From positions 124,001 through 188,000 of the forward strand of contig JAPPMF010000009.1 of NCBI GenBank assembly GCA_028819195.1: 64,000 nt of DNA, in the 5' to 3' direction. The notes below the pieces were generated by a model, which was not told the origin of the DNA, made no database searches, and saw only the letters and a program-made list of their open reading frames with translations. The DNA comes from Bin55 sp028819195 (GTDB lineage: Bacteria; Pseudomonadota; Gammaproteobacteria; Pseudomonadales; Azotimanducaceae). The first letter of the stretch is position 1; each line of letters starts with the position of its first letter. Of the stretch, positions 1 through 8,621 are shown piece by piece. A program made the position numbers and the translations under genes.

Positions 1-2
1 AA

Positions 3-1319
3 CGTATCGCACAGCGCATGATTGACGCAGCGCGAGCGCGTGAAGCCGCGCGTAAAGCTCGGGAGATCACACGGCGAAAGGGACTGCTTGATATAAGTGG
101 TCTACCGGGCAAACTTGCAGACTGTCAGGAACGCGATCCGGCTTTTAGTGAATTGTATTTGGTTGAGGGGGATTCTGCCGGTGGCTCTGCCAAACAAGGA
201 CGGGACCGCAAGACTCAAGCCGTCCTTCCACTGCGTGGAAAAATTATTAATGTTGAGAAATCTCGTGTTGATAAGATGCTTTCCAACAAAGAAATCATCA
301 CTTTGATTACGGCACTAGGTTGCGGCTTTGGTGCGGGTTCAAATGGCGAAGGTTTTGATGCTGAAAAGCTTCGCTACCACCGGATAATCATTATGACCGA
401 TGCCGATATTGATGGTTCGCATATTCGTACCCTGCTATTGACCTTTTTCTATCGACATATGCCACAGTTGATCGACCGGGGACATGTTTATATCGCCTTA
501 CCGCCGTTGTATAAAGTCGGGCAAGGTCGCTCTGAACAATATCTTAAAGACGACGATGAGTTGAATCTTTATTACCTTAGAACGGCGTTTGATGGGGTGT
601 TGATTTTCCCATCCTCCGAGAGTCCGCCATTAGGTGAAGGTCCCATTACACAATTAGCCCAAAATTATTTTGACGTGTACAAGCGTTTGGATGCAATGAA
701 CCGCGTGTATCCAAAGTTTGTGACTAAGAAACTGTTTGATTTGCCGATTCTTGATGCTGACAACATGGGAGACCGTGAATTCATGGAAGATTGGGGTCAG
801 CAATTGGAAACTATGCTTGCAACGGAAGAAGGCAAACACCGCGTCGAAATCGTCTTTGAACCTGAACACAGTTCTTACATTCCGATAATCCACCAGACCT
901 CAAGAGGGGCGCAGACGAAGATTGAATTAGATATGAATTTTTTCGAGTCTGGTATTTATGACAGCATTCGCGAGATTGCGAAGAAGACCAAAGGATTGTT
1001 TGATAATGGTGCTTATGTCAAACAAGACAAATCCGAGACGCAGATTGGAACTTTTGGTGAAGCTTACGATTGGTTGTTGGAAAAAGCTAGAAACGGAGTT
1101 CGCCTCCAACGCTACAAGGGACTAGGTGAAATGAATCCAGAGCAGCTTTGGGATACCACCATGGATCCGAACGTGCGCAGAATGTCGAAAGTATCTGTCG
1201 ATGATGCGAACACAGCCGATGAGCTCTTTTCTACGCTTATGGGAGTGGATGTAGAGGCGCGTAAAGAATTCATTCAGGAGAATGCTTTGTCGATTTCCTT
1301 AGCGAATCTCGACGTTTGA
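3..1319 (+). CDS. gyrB: DNA gyrase subunit B, C-terminal part (5' end outside window)
   Basis: The reading frame is already open at base 3, so the N-terminal ATPase domain lies upstream of the window. What is present is the TOPRIM domain with EGDSAGG and the metal-binding DADIDGSH motif, then the C-terminal segment ending with QRYKGLGEMNPEQLW. Between them is an insertion of roughly 160 residues, the form found in E. coli-like GyrB, which supports a proteobacterial host. With GyrA it forms the ATP-driven type II topoisomerase that introduces negative supercoils. gyrB usually sits next to dnaA-dnaN-recF, so the window probably begins close to the replication origin. A 43 bp gap separates it from a convergent accessory gene. 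Confidence 0.97.
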   Translation, partial: RIAQRMIDAARAREAARKAREITRRKGLLDISGLPGKLADCQERDPAFSELYLVEGDSAGGSAKQGRDRKTQAVLPLRGKIINVEKSRVDKMLSNKEIITLITALGCGFGAGSNGEGFDAEKLRYHRIIIMTDADIDGSHIRTLLLTFFYRHMPQLIDRGHVYIALPPLYKVGQGRSEQYLKDDDELNLYYLRTAFDGVLIFPSSESPPLGEGPITQLAQNYFDVYKRLDAMNRVYPKFVTKKLFDLPILDADNMGDREFMEDWGQQLETMLATEEGKHRVEIVFEPEHSSYIPIIHQTSRGAQTKIELDMNFFESGIYDSIREIAKKTKGLFDNGAYVKQDKSETQIGTFGEAYDWLLEKARNGVRLQRYKGLGEMNPEQLWDTTMDPNVRRMSKVSVDDANTADELFSTLMGVDVEARKEFIQENALSISLANLDV

Positions 1320-1362
1320 GTTCGCCTTAGTACGGACGACGAGCATTCTTTCGTTTGTCTAG

Positions 1363-2586
1363 TTAAATATGGGTAAACGGTACCGCTGCAACCGTCTTAC
1401 TAAGTGGCAAGCACTCATTTCCAAGATGAATTACAAAACCTTGTTTGGCTAGATTACCAAAATCCCGTTGGAAGTTCTCAATTCCTGTAGCCATCGTTCG
1501 TCTGGGAGTTGCGGACGCTTTCACTTCAATAGGAACTAAACCCGATCTGGAACGGACAACGAAGTCAATTTCAGTTCCGGCAACAGTTCGCCAAAAGAAC
1601 ACTTCTGGAACTTCACCACTATGGGTAATTGTTCGCATGATTTCTGCCAAGACGGCGGTTTCAAAGATTGCTCCACTTAACGGGCCGTCGCGGGCATGAT
1701 GGAAGTCTCGCAATCCTACCAAATAACAAAGCGTTCCTACATCCGTAAAGTATATCTTTGGTGTCTTCACGAGACGTTTGCCAATGTTCGCGTAGTAAGG
1801 ACGCAGAATTACGATTTGGTAACTTGCTTCGAGCACCGATAACCATACTTTGATGGTATTGACAGCTAGCCCGAGGTCGCGAGCGAGACTAGTCAAATTC
1901 AGTAACTGCGATGAACGTGCCGCAAGCATGTGAAGAAAGTTCTGAAATTGCGATAGATCACCTACGTTTCGCAACATACGAACGTCTCGTTCTAGATAGG
2001 TTTGAACATAACTCGAATGCCAAAGTTGAATGTCACGTTCCGGTTGACTCACAAGTTCTGGATAACCCCCGCGTAAAAAGTTTTCCCATAAGTTCGTAGG
2101 AGACGAATGTGTTCTCGTTGTATCACTCGCAACATTTTCCCAAACTAGGGGTAGCTGAGGATAACCTTCTGTTTCACGATGCGAGAGAGGCAACAAGCGC
2201 AATATCGCAGCGCGACCTGCTAAAGACTCGGTAACATTTGCCGAGAGCAACAAGTTTTGTGACCCCGAAAGTAGATACTGCCCCGTTCTTGTCCGTTCGG
2301 CGTCTATTTTTTCTTTGATGTATGGTAATAATTCAGGTACGTATTGGATTTCGTCCAAGATGATTGGTGACGGGTAGGAGTCTAAGAAACCTCGCGGATC
2401 TGCTGTTGCGAAAGTTCGAATATCTGGAATCTCAAGCGACTGGTAGGTGTGCGTCTTTCCGAATACCTGTTTCAGTAGGGTTGTTTTTCCTGATTGTCGT
2501 GGACCGGTTAGTACCACCGCGGGGAATTCACGTGCCGCCCGGTCGAGCACCGATTCCATCGATCGAGTTGTATAAGAAACGCTCAC
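1363..2586 (-). CDS. AAA+ ATPase with DUF4143-type C-terminus
   Basis: 407 residues, apparently starting at GTG (2586). The N-terminal AAA_14-type ATPase has a Walker A GPRQSGKTTL at about residue 28 and a Walker B IILDEIQ at about 74, then a sensor-like LLSGSQN. The C-terminal half contains a helical segment and the region typical of DUF4143, ending with a restriction-nuclease-like EIDFVVR...IEVKAS stretch. That last motif (D...ExK) is seen in many members of this family. The cellular role of these ATPases is not established; they are common in accessory DNA of bacteria and archaea and occur as single genes. Here the gene is convergent with gyrB and opens the accessory block. The family call is firm; a function cannot be given. 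Confidence 0.88.
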   Translation of the reverse strand: MSVSYTTRSMESVLDRAAREFPAVVLTGPRQSGKTTLLKQVFGKTHTYQSLEIPDIRTFATADPRGFLDSYPSPIILDEIQYVPELLPYIKEKIDAERTRTGQYLLSGSQNLLLSANVTESLAGRAAILRLLPLSHRETEGYPQLPLVWENVASDTTRTHSSPTNLWENFLRGGYPELVSQPERDIQLWHSSYVQTYLERDVRMLRNVGDLSQFQNFLHMLAARSSQLLNLTSLARDLGLAVNTIKVWLSVLEASYQIVILRPYYANIGKRLVKTPKIYFTDVGTLCYLVGLRDFHHARDGPLSGAIFETAVLAEIMRTITHSGEVPEVFFWRTVAGTEIDFVVRSRSGLVPIEVKASATPRRTMATGIENFQRDFGNLAKQGFVIHLGNECLPLSKTVAAVPFTHI

Positions 2587-2784
2587 AAGTGAATATTATG
2601 CATTTTAAATGCACAATTTAAATCAAATCAAGAGAAAATAGCAGAAGCCACTGAAGTTGGTATAACATGAAAGAACGATCAACCTACAATAATCGTAATC
2701 CAAATTGTGACAGGTCATTGGTCTATGGATTCGAAAAGAAAGATTGCCTCCAAGATCATTCGTCTCGACGACAAAGCGGACAAA

Positions 2785-4512
2785 ATGGTTCGACGAATTC
2801 TTTTTTTGCTTGCGGTTGCCTTGATTTCGACAACATTCACTAGTTGCCAATGGTTGGGTTCTAAGACGGTATTCACTTACTTCACGATTTCTGCTGAAGC
2901 AGTGCGACTAGCTCCAGACTCACCAAAACATCCTATATTCGTCGAGATTACCTACGAAACTACCAATGAAATCGATGAAACAGAGACTATTCAATTGGCA
3001 GCAGGGTCGCTGGGCGATGGCGACATAGAGTTTAAAGAACAAGTAACTGAATCCATTGAAGTTCTAATAAAGGTAAGCGAGCTTCCCGAAAGGTATAGCG
3101 CTTCAACCAAAGCTATTCTGAGACCGAATTTCACGATCGATTTGCAATATAGGAGGTCAAACTATGACACCGAAATCGGCGAATTGATATTTGAAAGGGT
3201 ACACGATCTTTCTCTAGAACCTAATCGTAGATTTTCATTCACCGGAGATCGTCGTAGTTTGAGTGAAGGATTCTTCGATATGAGTGTTGTCAGAGCTTAT
3301 TCAGATCTAGACACCTCAGACGAAAACGACACAGTACAACACTTTGGTCCGTTATTTTTCGAAGATGGTGAGTTTTTGATTGTCGGAGATGTAGATGAGC
3401 CTACATTGTTTACTATCGAAATTTCAAGACCATTTGAGTTTCTAGCCCAAAAACACTTTGCGATCTTTGAACCTGGCGTCAATTACCGTCTTGTTCCGTT
3501 GGGTAATAGCGGAGAAATTGCGATCGAGGCTGATCGAGAAAGTACCCATACTAAACTGATTTCAAGTTGGCAAAGGGATCCAGCATATATAGAAATAGTT
3601 GAACAGTTGATCCAAGCCCAAAAAGACGAATCTAATAGCAATGGCAAGCGGCACGCGCAGCATTTGGAAGAATTTGTAAAGAACTATAAAGTTGCGGCTG
3701 AATGTGAACATATTGTTGTTACAAAAACACAGCTGTCGCCTCTTGTTACAGACTATATTCCTTCCTCGTTATTGATGCGAACAGAACTAGTCAGGTTGCG
3801 GTCTGCCGCGCTTCGCAAACTTATGGACGAAACCACAAACTTTAAATTAAGTGAGTTGATTTCTACATTGGGTTCGAAGATGCTTGATGAAGATTCAGCT
3901 TGGGGTTTGAATGTGCGTTACGAAAGAGAAACATTTTTTCTGCAGTGGTGGTTGAATCGAGGGTTAGAAACCAGCAACGGCGACGTACAAAAGCGATTAG
4001 ATCGTAATCGAGTCTTACAAGAAGAAATCTGGTCCACACAATTGTCTGAACAAAAATCACAGCAATCGCTACCAGGCCAAATTGCACCCGCGTTCCTTCT
4101 ACCTACAAGTAGTGGCGAAAAAGTCGACTTGAATGATCTACTTCAGGATAACAAATTCGTGTTCATTGATTTCTGGGCGTCTTGGTGTGGCCCGTGCATC
4201 GATAGTTTTCCTGAACTAAAAAAAGTGTACTCAACCTTCCACGAACGAGGATTGGAGATTGTTAGCATCTCTATTGATAGCGACCACGAAGACTGGGAAC
4301 AAGGTTTGGTCGACACTGATCTTCCATGGGTAAACCTTGTTGCTGCGGCTGAAGATGGAGAGCTGTGGGGATGGACTGCGCCAACGGCACTTGCTTACGG
4401 GTTAAACTTCATACCCCAAGGTTTTTTAGTTGATGAACATGGTTGTATCGTACAAAAAAACATGTCTACCAACAAACTCGAATATTTTCTTGCCCGTAGT
4501 CTACAGGATTGA
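2785..4512 (+). CDS. Exported thioredoxin-like (TlpA/AhpC-TSA family) protein
   Basis: The last ~140 residues form a TlpA-like thioredoxin fold: an APAFLLP entry strand, then FWASWCGPC with the redox-active CxxC, and the cis-proline region near IPQGF. The preceding ~430 residues are a poorly conserved periplasmic segment resembling the DUF4369-type N-terminal parts of Bacteroidetes-like thiol oxidoreductases; I do not recognise a precise family. I prefer the ATG at 2785 because it gives a hydrophobic leader (MVRRILFLLAVALISTTFTSC) with a plausible lipobox cysteine. An in-frame ATG at 2707 would add 26 polar residues ahead of it. It is probably a membrane-anchored periplasmic disulfide reductase. 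No partner gene is adjacent. Domain call firm, substrate unknown. Confidence 0.8.
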   Translation: MVRRILFLLAVALISTTFTSCQWLGSKTVFTYFTISAEAVRLAPDSPKHPIFVEITYETTNEIDETETIQLAAGSLGDGDIEFKEQVTESIEVLIKVSELPERYSASTKAILRPNFTIDLQYRRSNYDTEIGELIFERVHDLSLEPNRRFSFTGDRRSLSEGFFDMSVVRAYSDLDTSDENDTVQHFGPLFFEDGEFLIVGDVDEPTLFTIEISRPFEFLAQKHFAIFEPGVNYRLVPLGNSGEIAIEADRESTHTKLISSWQRDPAYIEIVEQLIQAQKDESNSNGKRHAQHLEEFVKNYKVAAECEHIVVTKTQLSPLVTDYIPSSLLMRTELVRLRSAALRKLMDETTNFKLSELISTLGSKMLDEDSAWGLNVRYERETFFLQWWLNRGLETSNGDVQKRLDRNRVLQEEIWSTQLSEQKSQQSLPGQIAPAFLLPTSSGEKVDLNDLLQDNKFVFIDFWASWCGPCIDSFPELKKVYSTFHERGLEIVSISIDSDHEDWEQGLVDTDLPWVNLVAAAEDGELWGWTAPTALAYGLNFIPQGFLVDEHGCIVQKNMSTNKLEYFLARSLQD

Positions 4513-4697
4513 CCCGTTGCTGAATCAGGACGTTTACCAAGGTTCCCACAGTGCTAGGGGATTCTCAGGACACTTAAGACTTACTATTTCTTTGTGAAGC
4601 GCTTAATTGATGGAATAATTGGATCTTTTGTGAGAATTCAACTTAAGTGGCTAGTTTGCATCGACAGACTGAACACCCGCACTCATAAGGGTACAGC

Positions 4698-6560
4698 CTA
4701 TTGGAAAGGAAGTTGATTCGATGTGTTTTTTAGAAATACTGGTTGCATGGTCTCGTCCCCTTCAACTAACCTTTTAAACTCGTTGATGTCTGTTTTGAAT
4801 TCGTGATGGTTCACGTAGAGGTATCGCCAACAACTGAAGGTTGGTCGATACCCAACTAAAAACTGAAGAGATTTTTCTGCGTATTCCAAAGCTTTAGTTC
4901 CATCTCCCATTGCCCAGTACGCTAAACCAATACACTGCAGATAGTTGGCGCTGTCATGTCTATCCTCATCCTCTTGATTTGCTTCATGTATTTTGATGAC
5001 GTTTTCAAAATCTAACTTAGTGTGGTTCCGGCTTTCTCCCCACGCAGCCATCGCCAGATTGAATGTGGTTGTAATTTCCAATGTTGCCTGCGCTAAATCG
5101 TCAAACAACCTTTTTGCAAGTTGAAACTTACCTATCGAGATGTAAAGTAATCCTAGCTCTTGCTGTAAATGTTTATCTGATATTGAAATTATTTCGTCAG
5201 ATATTAGTGGTTGTACCAACAGATTTGCAAGGCTACGTATTGCTCCACGTTCAGAAAAGTACAGTTCAGTAACGAGTTGGACTCTTTGTTCTATATTTAA
5301 AGAAATTACTGACTTACATTTAAGTACCTGAATATATGTTTCGGATTGAATGAGTCTCAAAGCACCAACAAGCAATCGAAAGGATGGGATTTCTAAATCG
5401 AGTACCTGAAAAGCAACCCCACTAGCTTTTTCTTTATCTCCAAGTTCCGACAGTGCCCGCGCCTGGCCTAAGTACACATTCGGATTGTTAGTACTCATGT
5501 CTATTGCGTTCTGGTATAGTGAGATCGATCGTTCTAACTCCCGTTCACGAAAATAAAATCTACCTAGCTGATACAGGATCTCTGGATCTTTACTGTGAGC
5601 CGCTTCAATCTTATCTAAGGAATTCTTGTTGTTCGGCATCCAACTCTCTTTTTCCCACGGTGAATTGTGCTGCATATCTAATCTGAGCTTGTTCAGAAAA
5701 TTTAGTGCGCCATCACGATCTTCTAAATTTACATTGACGACTTGATTCACGATATTGCAGTACTCTTTAGCTAATCGACTGTTCGGTCGACTCAGGGTAA
5801 AAATTGCTTGGTTGAGTAACGAGAGACTATCGTAACGGTGTACGATTAGCGGTTCTTTATCGAATGCAAGTTGGAGCTTAAACTTCAAAATCTCCTCTTC
5901 TAGGATTTGGTGTTCATCGTCCAAGTCAGGAACGTTGGACATAACAAAGTGCAATTGAATCTCTTTATTTCTTGGGGCGTATTTTTCAGATCCTATGTCT
6001 TTGACTAATTTCCGAAGTCCTCGAAGATTTTGTTCGTTTGGAAAATAGAAAATCGTTACTGCATCGGGAAGTTGCCGAGTGCAAATTCCTCCAACATCGG
6101 TGTGACCAGTTCGTGAGTCAATTAGGACATAATCTGGATTGAGTTTGTCCTTCCACTGTTGTTTAAGATCCTCCATCAGAAGAAAACCATCTCGGTTAGC
6201 GTAAAGGTCCCACCAGTCGATACTTTGAGACAAATTAGCAAAACTCTGTTCTTTCCCACCGGCAGCCATCAACCAGATATTTCCAGCATCTTTGGCAGGA
6301 AAGTCTGGCCTACATTCGACCAAATACTTTTCAAACTCATCCGAAACACCGGTAGTAAGGTATGAGTTGACAAAGTCCACAAGACCGAGAGTAGGTTTTT
6401 CCAGATTTAATGAGTTAAACGTGTCGAGACCCGGAGCTTCAAGGTCAAAGTCTATTAGAAGTACACGACGGCCTCTACGTGCTAGTTCGACTCCAGAGTT
6501 AACTAACGCCATAGATCGCCCAACTCCCCCTTTAAAAGAATAAAAAGTAGTCACGTACAT
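4698..6560 (-). CDS. KGGVGR-motif ParA/MinD-like ATPase with TPR-like C-terminal half
   Basis: 620 residues. The N-terminus is a deviant-Walker P-loop ATPase: KGGVGRSMA at residues 9-17 (Arg where ParA/MinD have Lys), a DFDLEAPGLD switch segment, and LIDSRTGHTDVGG. The C-terminal ~320 residues are helical with recurring pairs such as YQLGRFYFRERELERSISLYQNAI and YLGQARALSELG, which read as degenerate TPR repeats. The start ATG overlaps the stop of the upstream MqsA-like gene by one base (TGATG), so the two are almost certainly translationally coupled. The KGGVGR ATPases are a recognised accessory family of unknown function, often near conflict-system genes. By inference the TPR part recognises a partner and the ATPase acts as a switch; it is not a plasmid-partition ParA, since no parB is present. 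Confidence 0.85.
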   Translation of the reverse strand: MYVTTFYSFKGGVGRSMALVNSGVELARRGRRVLLIDFDLEAPGLDTFNSLNLEKPTLGLVDFVNSYLTTGVSDEFEKYLVECRPDFPAKDAGNIWLMAAGGKEQSFANLSQSIDWWDLYANRDGFLLMEDLKQQWKDKLNPDYVLIDSRTGHTDVGGICTRQLPDAVTIFYFPNEQNLRGLRKLVKDIGSEKYAPRNKEIQLHFVMSNVPDLDDEHQILEEEILKFKLQLAFDKEPLIVHRYDSLSLLNQAIFTLSRPNSRLAKEYCNIVNQVVNVNLEDRDGALNFLNKLRLDMQHNSPWEKESWMPNNKNSLDKIEAAHSKDPEILYQLGRFYFRERELERSISLYQNAIDMSTNNPNVYLGQARALSELGDKEKASGVAFQVLDLEIPSFRLLVGALRLIQSETYIQVLKCKSVISLNIEQRVQLVTELYFSERGAIRSLANLLVQPLISDEIISISDKHLQQELGLLYISIGKFQLAKRLFDDLAQATLEITTTFNLAMAAWGESRNHTKLDFENVIKIHEANQEDEDRHDSANYLQCIGLAYWAMGDGTKALEYAEKSLQFLVGYRPTFSCWRYLYVNHHEFKTDINEFKRLVEGDETMQPVFLKNTSNQLPFQ

Positions 6561-7117
6561 CAGCTAGCTATTCTCAGTTCAAACTCTGTGTGGGTCGATC
6601 TGGACTCGCGACTTTGTTGAATATGTCTGAAAGGAATTATGTTTTCGTCTGAATCCAGATCACGCAGTTCAAGCAGATGAACGATGCACTGTAATTGCTT
6701 AAAAATTTCTGGATTTCTCAGAAGCCGTAGATACCGATCGTTAGCAATATTTTGTATGTTGAGACTTTTCTCCCACCGGCTGAGCGACGCTTCACCAATA
6801 CCGGTTAACTGGGCAAATGCGTTTCGTTTCATTTGGTACTTCTCGCGTATTTGTCTGATTTCGTCGGGGTTGAGTACGCCAAAATGTTTACACAATGCGT
6901 TGTGTTCAATTTCCTCTGCTTCCCAATTTTTGTACTCAATCTCACATTGTGGGCAGTTATATACAGGGGTTTTGACCCATATTTTCGCCGTAGATTTTCC
7001 AGTACCGTACTCCATGTCATAACCATGAATCGTACGAATAACTCGATCGGTTCCGCATAAAGGACATGTTTCCTTTGGAGCGGTATCCGTGCTAGGGGTT
7101 ATTGCATGTTTGTTCAT
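6560..7117 (-). CDS. MqsA-family antitoxin-like protein (Zn finger plus HTH)
   Basis: 185 residues. The N-terminus has two cysteine pairs, CPLC (residues 18-21) and CPQC (55-58), typical of the YgiT/MqsA zinc-binding domain. The middle is an XRE-type helix-turn-helix (QIREKYQMKRNAFAQLTGIGEASLSRWEK), followed by the NDRYLRLL segment common in MqsA-like antitoxins, then an extra ~50 residue tail. In MqsRA loci the antitoxin binds and neutralises the toxin and represses its own promoter; by analogy this protein probably autoregulates the operon. Order on the minus strand is small toxin-like gene, this gene, KGGVGR ATPase, with a 28 bp gap upstream and a 1 bp overlap downstream. The tail and the third gene are not part of classical MqsRA. 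Confidence 0.82.
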   Translation of the reverse strand: MNKHAITPSTDTAPKETCPLCGTDRVIRTIHGYDMEYGTGKSTAKIWVKTPVYNCPQCEIEYKNWEAEEIEHNALCKHFGVLNPDEIRQIREKYQMKRNAFAQLTGIGEASLSRWEKSLNIQNIANDRYLRLLRNPEIFKQLQCIVHLLELRDLDSDENIIPFRHIQQSRESRSTHTEFELRIAS

Positions 7118-7145
7118 TTTTATGTATTGCTCCGTAAATCATAGT

Positions 7146-7492
7146 TCAATCATCGTAATGGAAGCTTCGACCGTAGATCTTTCCGGTACCAAGCTCTATT
7201 TTTACATATATGACGGGGTCATTAGTTTTTAAATCAATTTTCATAGCATAGCCAGTTCTACCAGGTGGATTTCGCAATTTGACTGGTTTTAATTCAAACC
7301 TGCCTCAATGTGGTTTACGATCAAATCCCACGCAGTAGAATCTGTGAATTGGGTATCTAAAATCCCATTTGGATTGCGAACCTTATTTGGCTTCCATTTA
7401 TTCCGACGTTTCCGTGTCCACTCGGTTGTTCGAGTACGTCGACTTTTAGCCAACGAAATTATTTGTTTGAGTATCGAAGAATCGACGCTCAC
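7146..7492 (-). pseudogene. Small MqsR-position toxin-like gene, broken by one frameshift
   Basis: From a GTG at 7492 the frame encodes about 67 residues (SVDSSILKQIISLAK...AWDLIVNHIEAG) and then stops. Reading on in the -1 frame gives a continuous FELKPVKLRNPPGRTGYAMK...KIELGTGKIYGRSFHYDD up to a TGA at 7146-7148. Adding one T to the TTT run near 7280 would join the halves into a protein of about 115 residues. The two halves fit well, with a basic N-terminal part and a glycine-rich C-terminal beta segment. Its position just ahead of an MqsA-like antitoxin is where a toxin gene is expected, but I do not recognise an MqsR sequence. It may be an inactivated toxin or a sequencing indel. Confidence 0.6.
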
Positions 7493-7732
7493 TACAAACT
7501 TCCAATAGCATTAGAAAAGCCACCGCAATCTACAATCATATGAGTATTTTACACATCACCAAACAACAATCTAAAAGTTAACAGCAGTCATATAAGTGTT
7601 TTTAGATTTATACTCGAAAAGGTGTTTGACTTGGTTTTATATGTAAGAGATTTCACCGTTCGTGTACATGAGTTTTTGTTCCCTGCTATATAATAATACA
7701 CAGAAGATTTGAAGTAGTATTCTTGAAATGTG

Positions 7733-7738
7733 AGGAGG
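7733..7738 (+). promoter_or_regulatory. Ribosome binding site fixing the tcmP start
   Basis: A perfect AGGAGG lies six bases ahead of the TTG at 7745. A GTG at 7730 is in the same frame but has this Shine-Dalgarno inside its own coding region and none in front of it. The TTG is therefore the better start, giving a protein beginning MTQQFGGKW. Confidence 0.75.
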
Positions 7739-7744
7739 AAAGGA

Positions 7745-8587
7745 TTGACACAGCAATTCGGCGGTAAATGGACAAAAGAAAAACTCGCGATTTTGGATGG
7801 CTATTTGAATGCGTACACCTCTGTATTCAAGAATAAAAAGTTCAAAATCGTTTATATCGACGCTTTTGCAGGAACTGGAAAGATTCAAACTACAACAGAT
7901 CTTGGCATGCAGCAATTTTTGCGAGGCTCAGCAAGTATTGCACTAGAGGTTTCAGATAGACCTTTTGATACACTTGTATTCATTGAGCAGGACTCAAATA
8001 AATGCAAGGTTTTGGAAAACAAGTGTGCAGAACCTAAGTACGCGGAACGCAATACAAGAATAATCAACGACGATGCAAATACTTATTTGACTAATCTCAA
8101 GGTTGACTGGAGCACATGGCGAGGTGTATTGTTCTTAGATCCGTTTGCAACTGAAGTGAACTGGCATACTATCGAAACAATCGCGAATTTCGAAGCGTTG
8201 GATACATGGATATTGTTTCCAGTTTCGGCGGTATCGAGAATGCTGCCTGTCCAATGTTTACCAGAAAAAATTTCTGAGAAACTTTCAACAAGTTTGGATA
8301 CTATCTATGGAGACGACAGTTGGAAGAACCTTTATGGCAAACCTCCAACTCGAGATTTGTTTGACTTTGATCAATCAGCGCGCGTTAGACTGCGCGGAGT
8401 TGAAGGGTTGCTTTCCATTTATAAAGCTAAATTGAAACGTGAATTCGGTAAACGATTTTTAGCAAGATCTAAAACTTTGAAGAATTCAAAGAACTCAGCA
8501 ATGTTTGAGTTGATCTTCTGCGTTGGTAACTCTGACGGTATAGCAGTAGCTAAACGAATCGCGGATCATCTTCTCAAAGATTTGTAA
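7745..8587 (+). CDS. tcmP: Three-Cys-motif partner protein TcmP
   Basis: 280 residues from the TTG start chosen by its strong ribosome binding site. The N-terminus QQFGGKWTKEKLAILDGYLNAY followed by VYIDAFAGTGK is the signature of TcmP, and the AFAGTG glycine loop with the later FLDPFAT motif suggests a Rossmann methyltransferase-like fold. TcmP proteins are named for co-occurrence with the three-cysteine-motif (Gp37/Gp68, DUF5131) protein, which is the next gene, 34 bp downstream on the same strand. Their biochemical activity is not established to my knowledge. The pair is frequent in phage-derived and defence-rich regions, in line with this accessory block. Family call is firm; reaction and substrate are unknown. 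Confidence 0.88.
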   Translation: MTQQFGGKWTKEKLAILDGYLNAYTSVFKNKKFKIVYIDAFAGTGKIQTTTDLGMQQFLRGSASIALEVSDRPFDTLVFIEQDSNKCKVLENKCAEPKYAERNTRIINDDANTYLTNLKVDWSTWRGVLFLDPFATEVNWHTIETIANFEALDTWILFPVSAVSRMLPVQCLPEKISEKLSTSLDTIYGDDSWKNLYGKPPTRDLFDFDQSARVRLRGVEGLLSIYKAKLKREFGKRFLARSKTLKNSKNSAMFELIFCVGNSDGIAVAKRIADHLLKDL

Positions 8588-8621
8588 TGGTTAATGTGTC
8601 ATATGTTAACAAGGATGTAAG

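Noticed and set aside
4698..6560. KGGVGR ATPase as a plasmid or chromosome partition ParA
   Set aside because: No parB neighbour, a TPR-like C-terminal half, and Arg in place of the signature Lys; parS sites in the window belong to a ParABS system encoded elsewhere.
7308..7508. Plus-strand frame opposite the broken toxin-like gene
   Set aside because: Antisense to the better-supported two-part gene and without a ribosome binding site or protein-like pattern.
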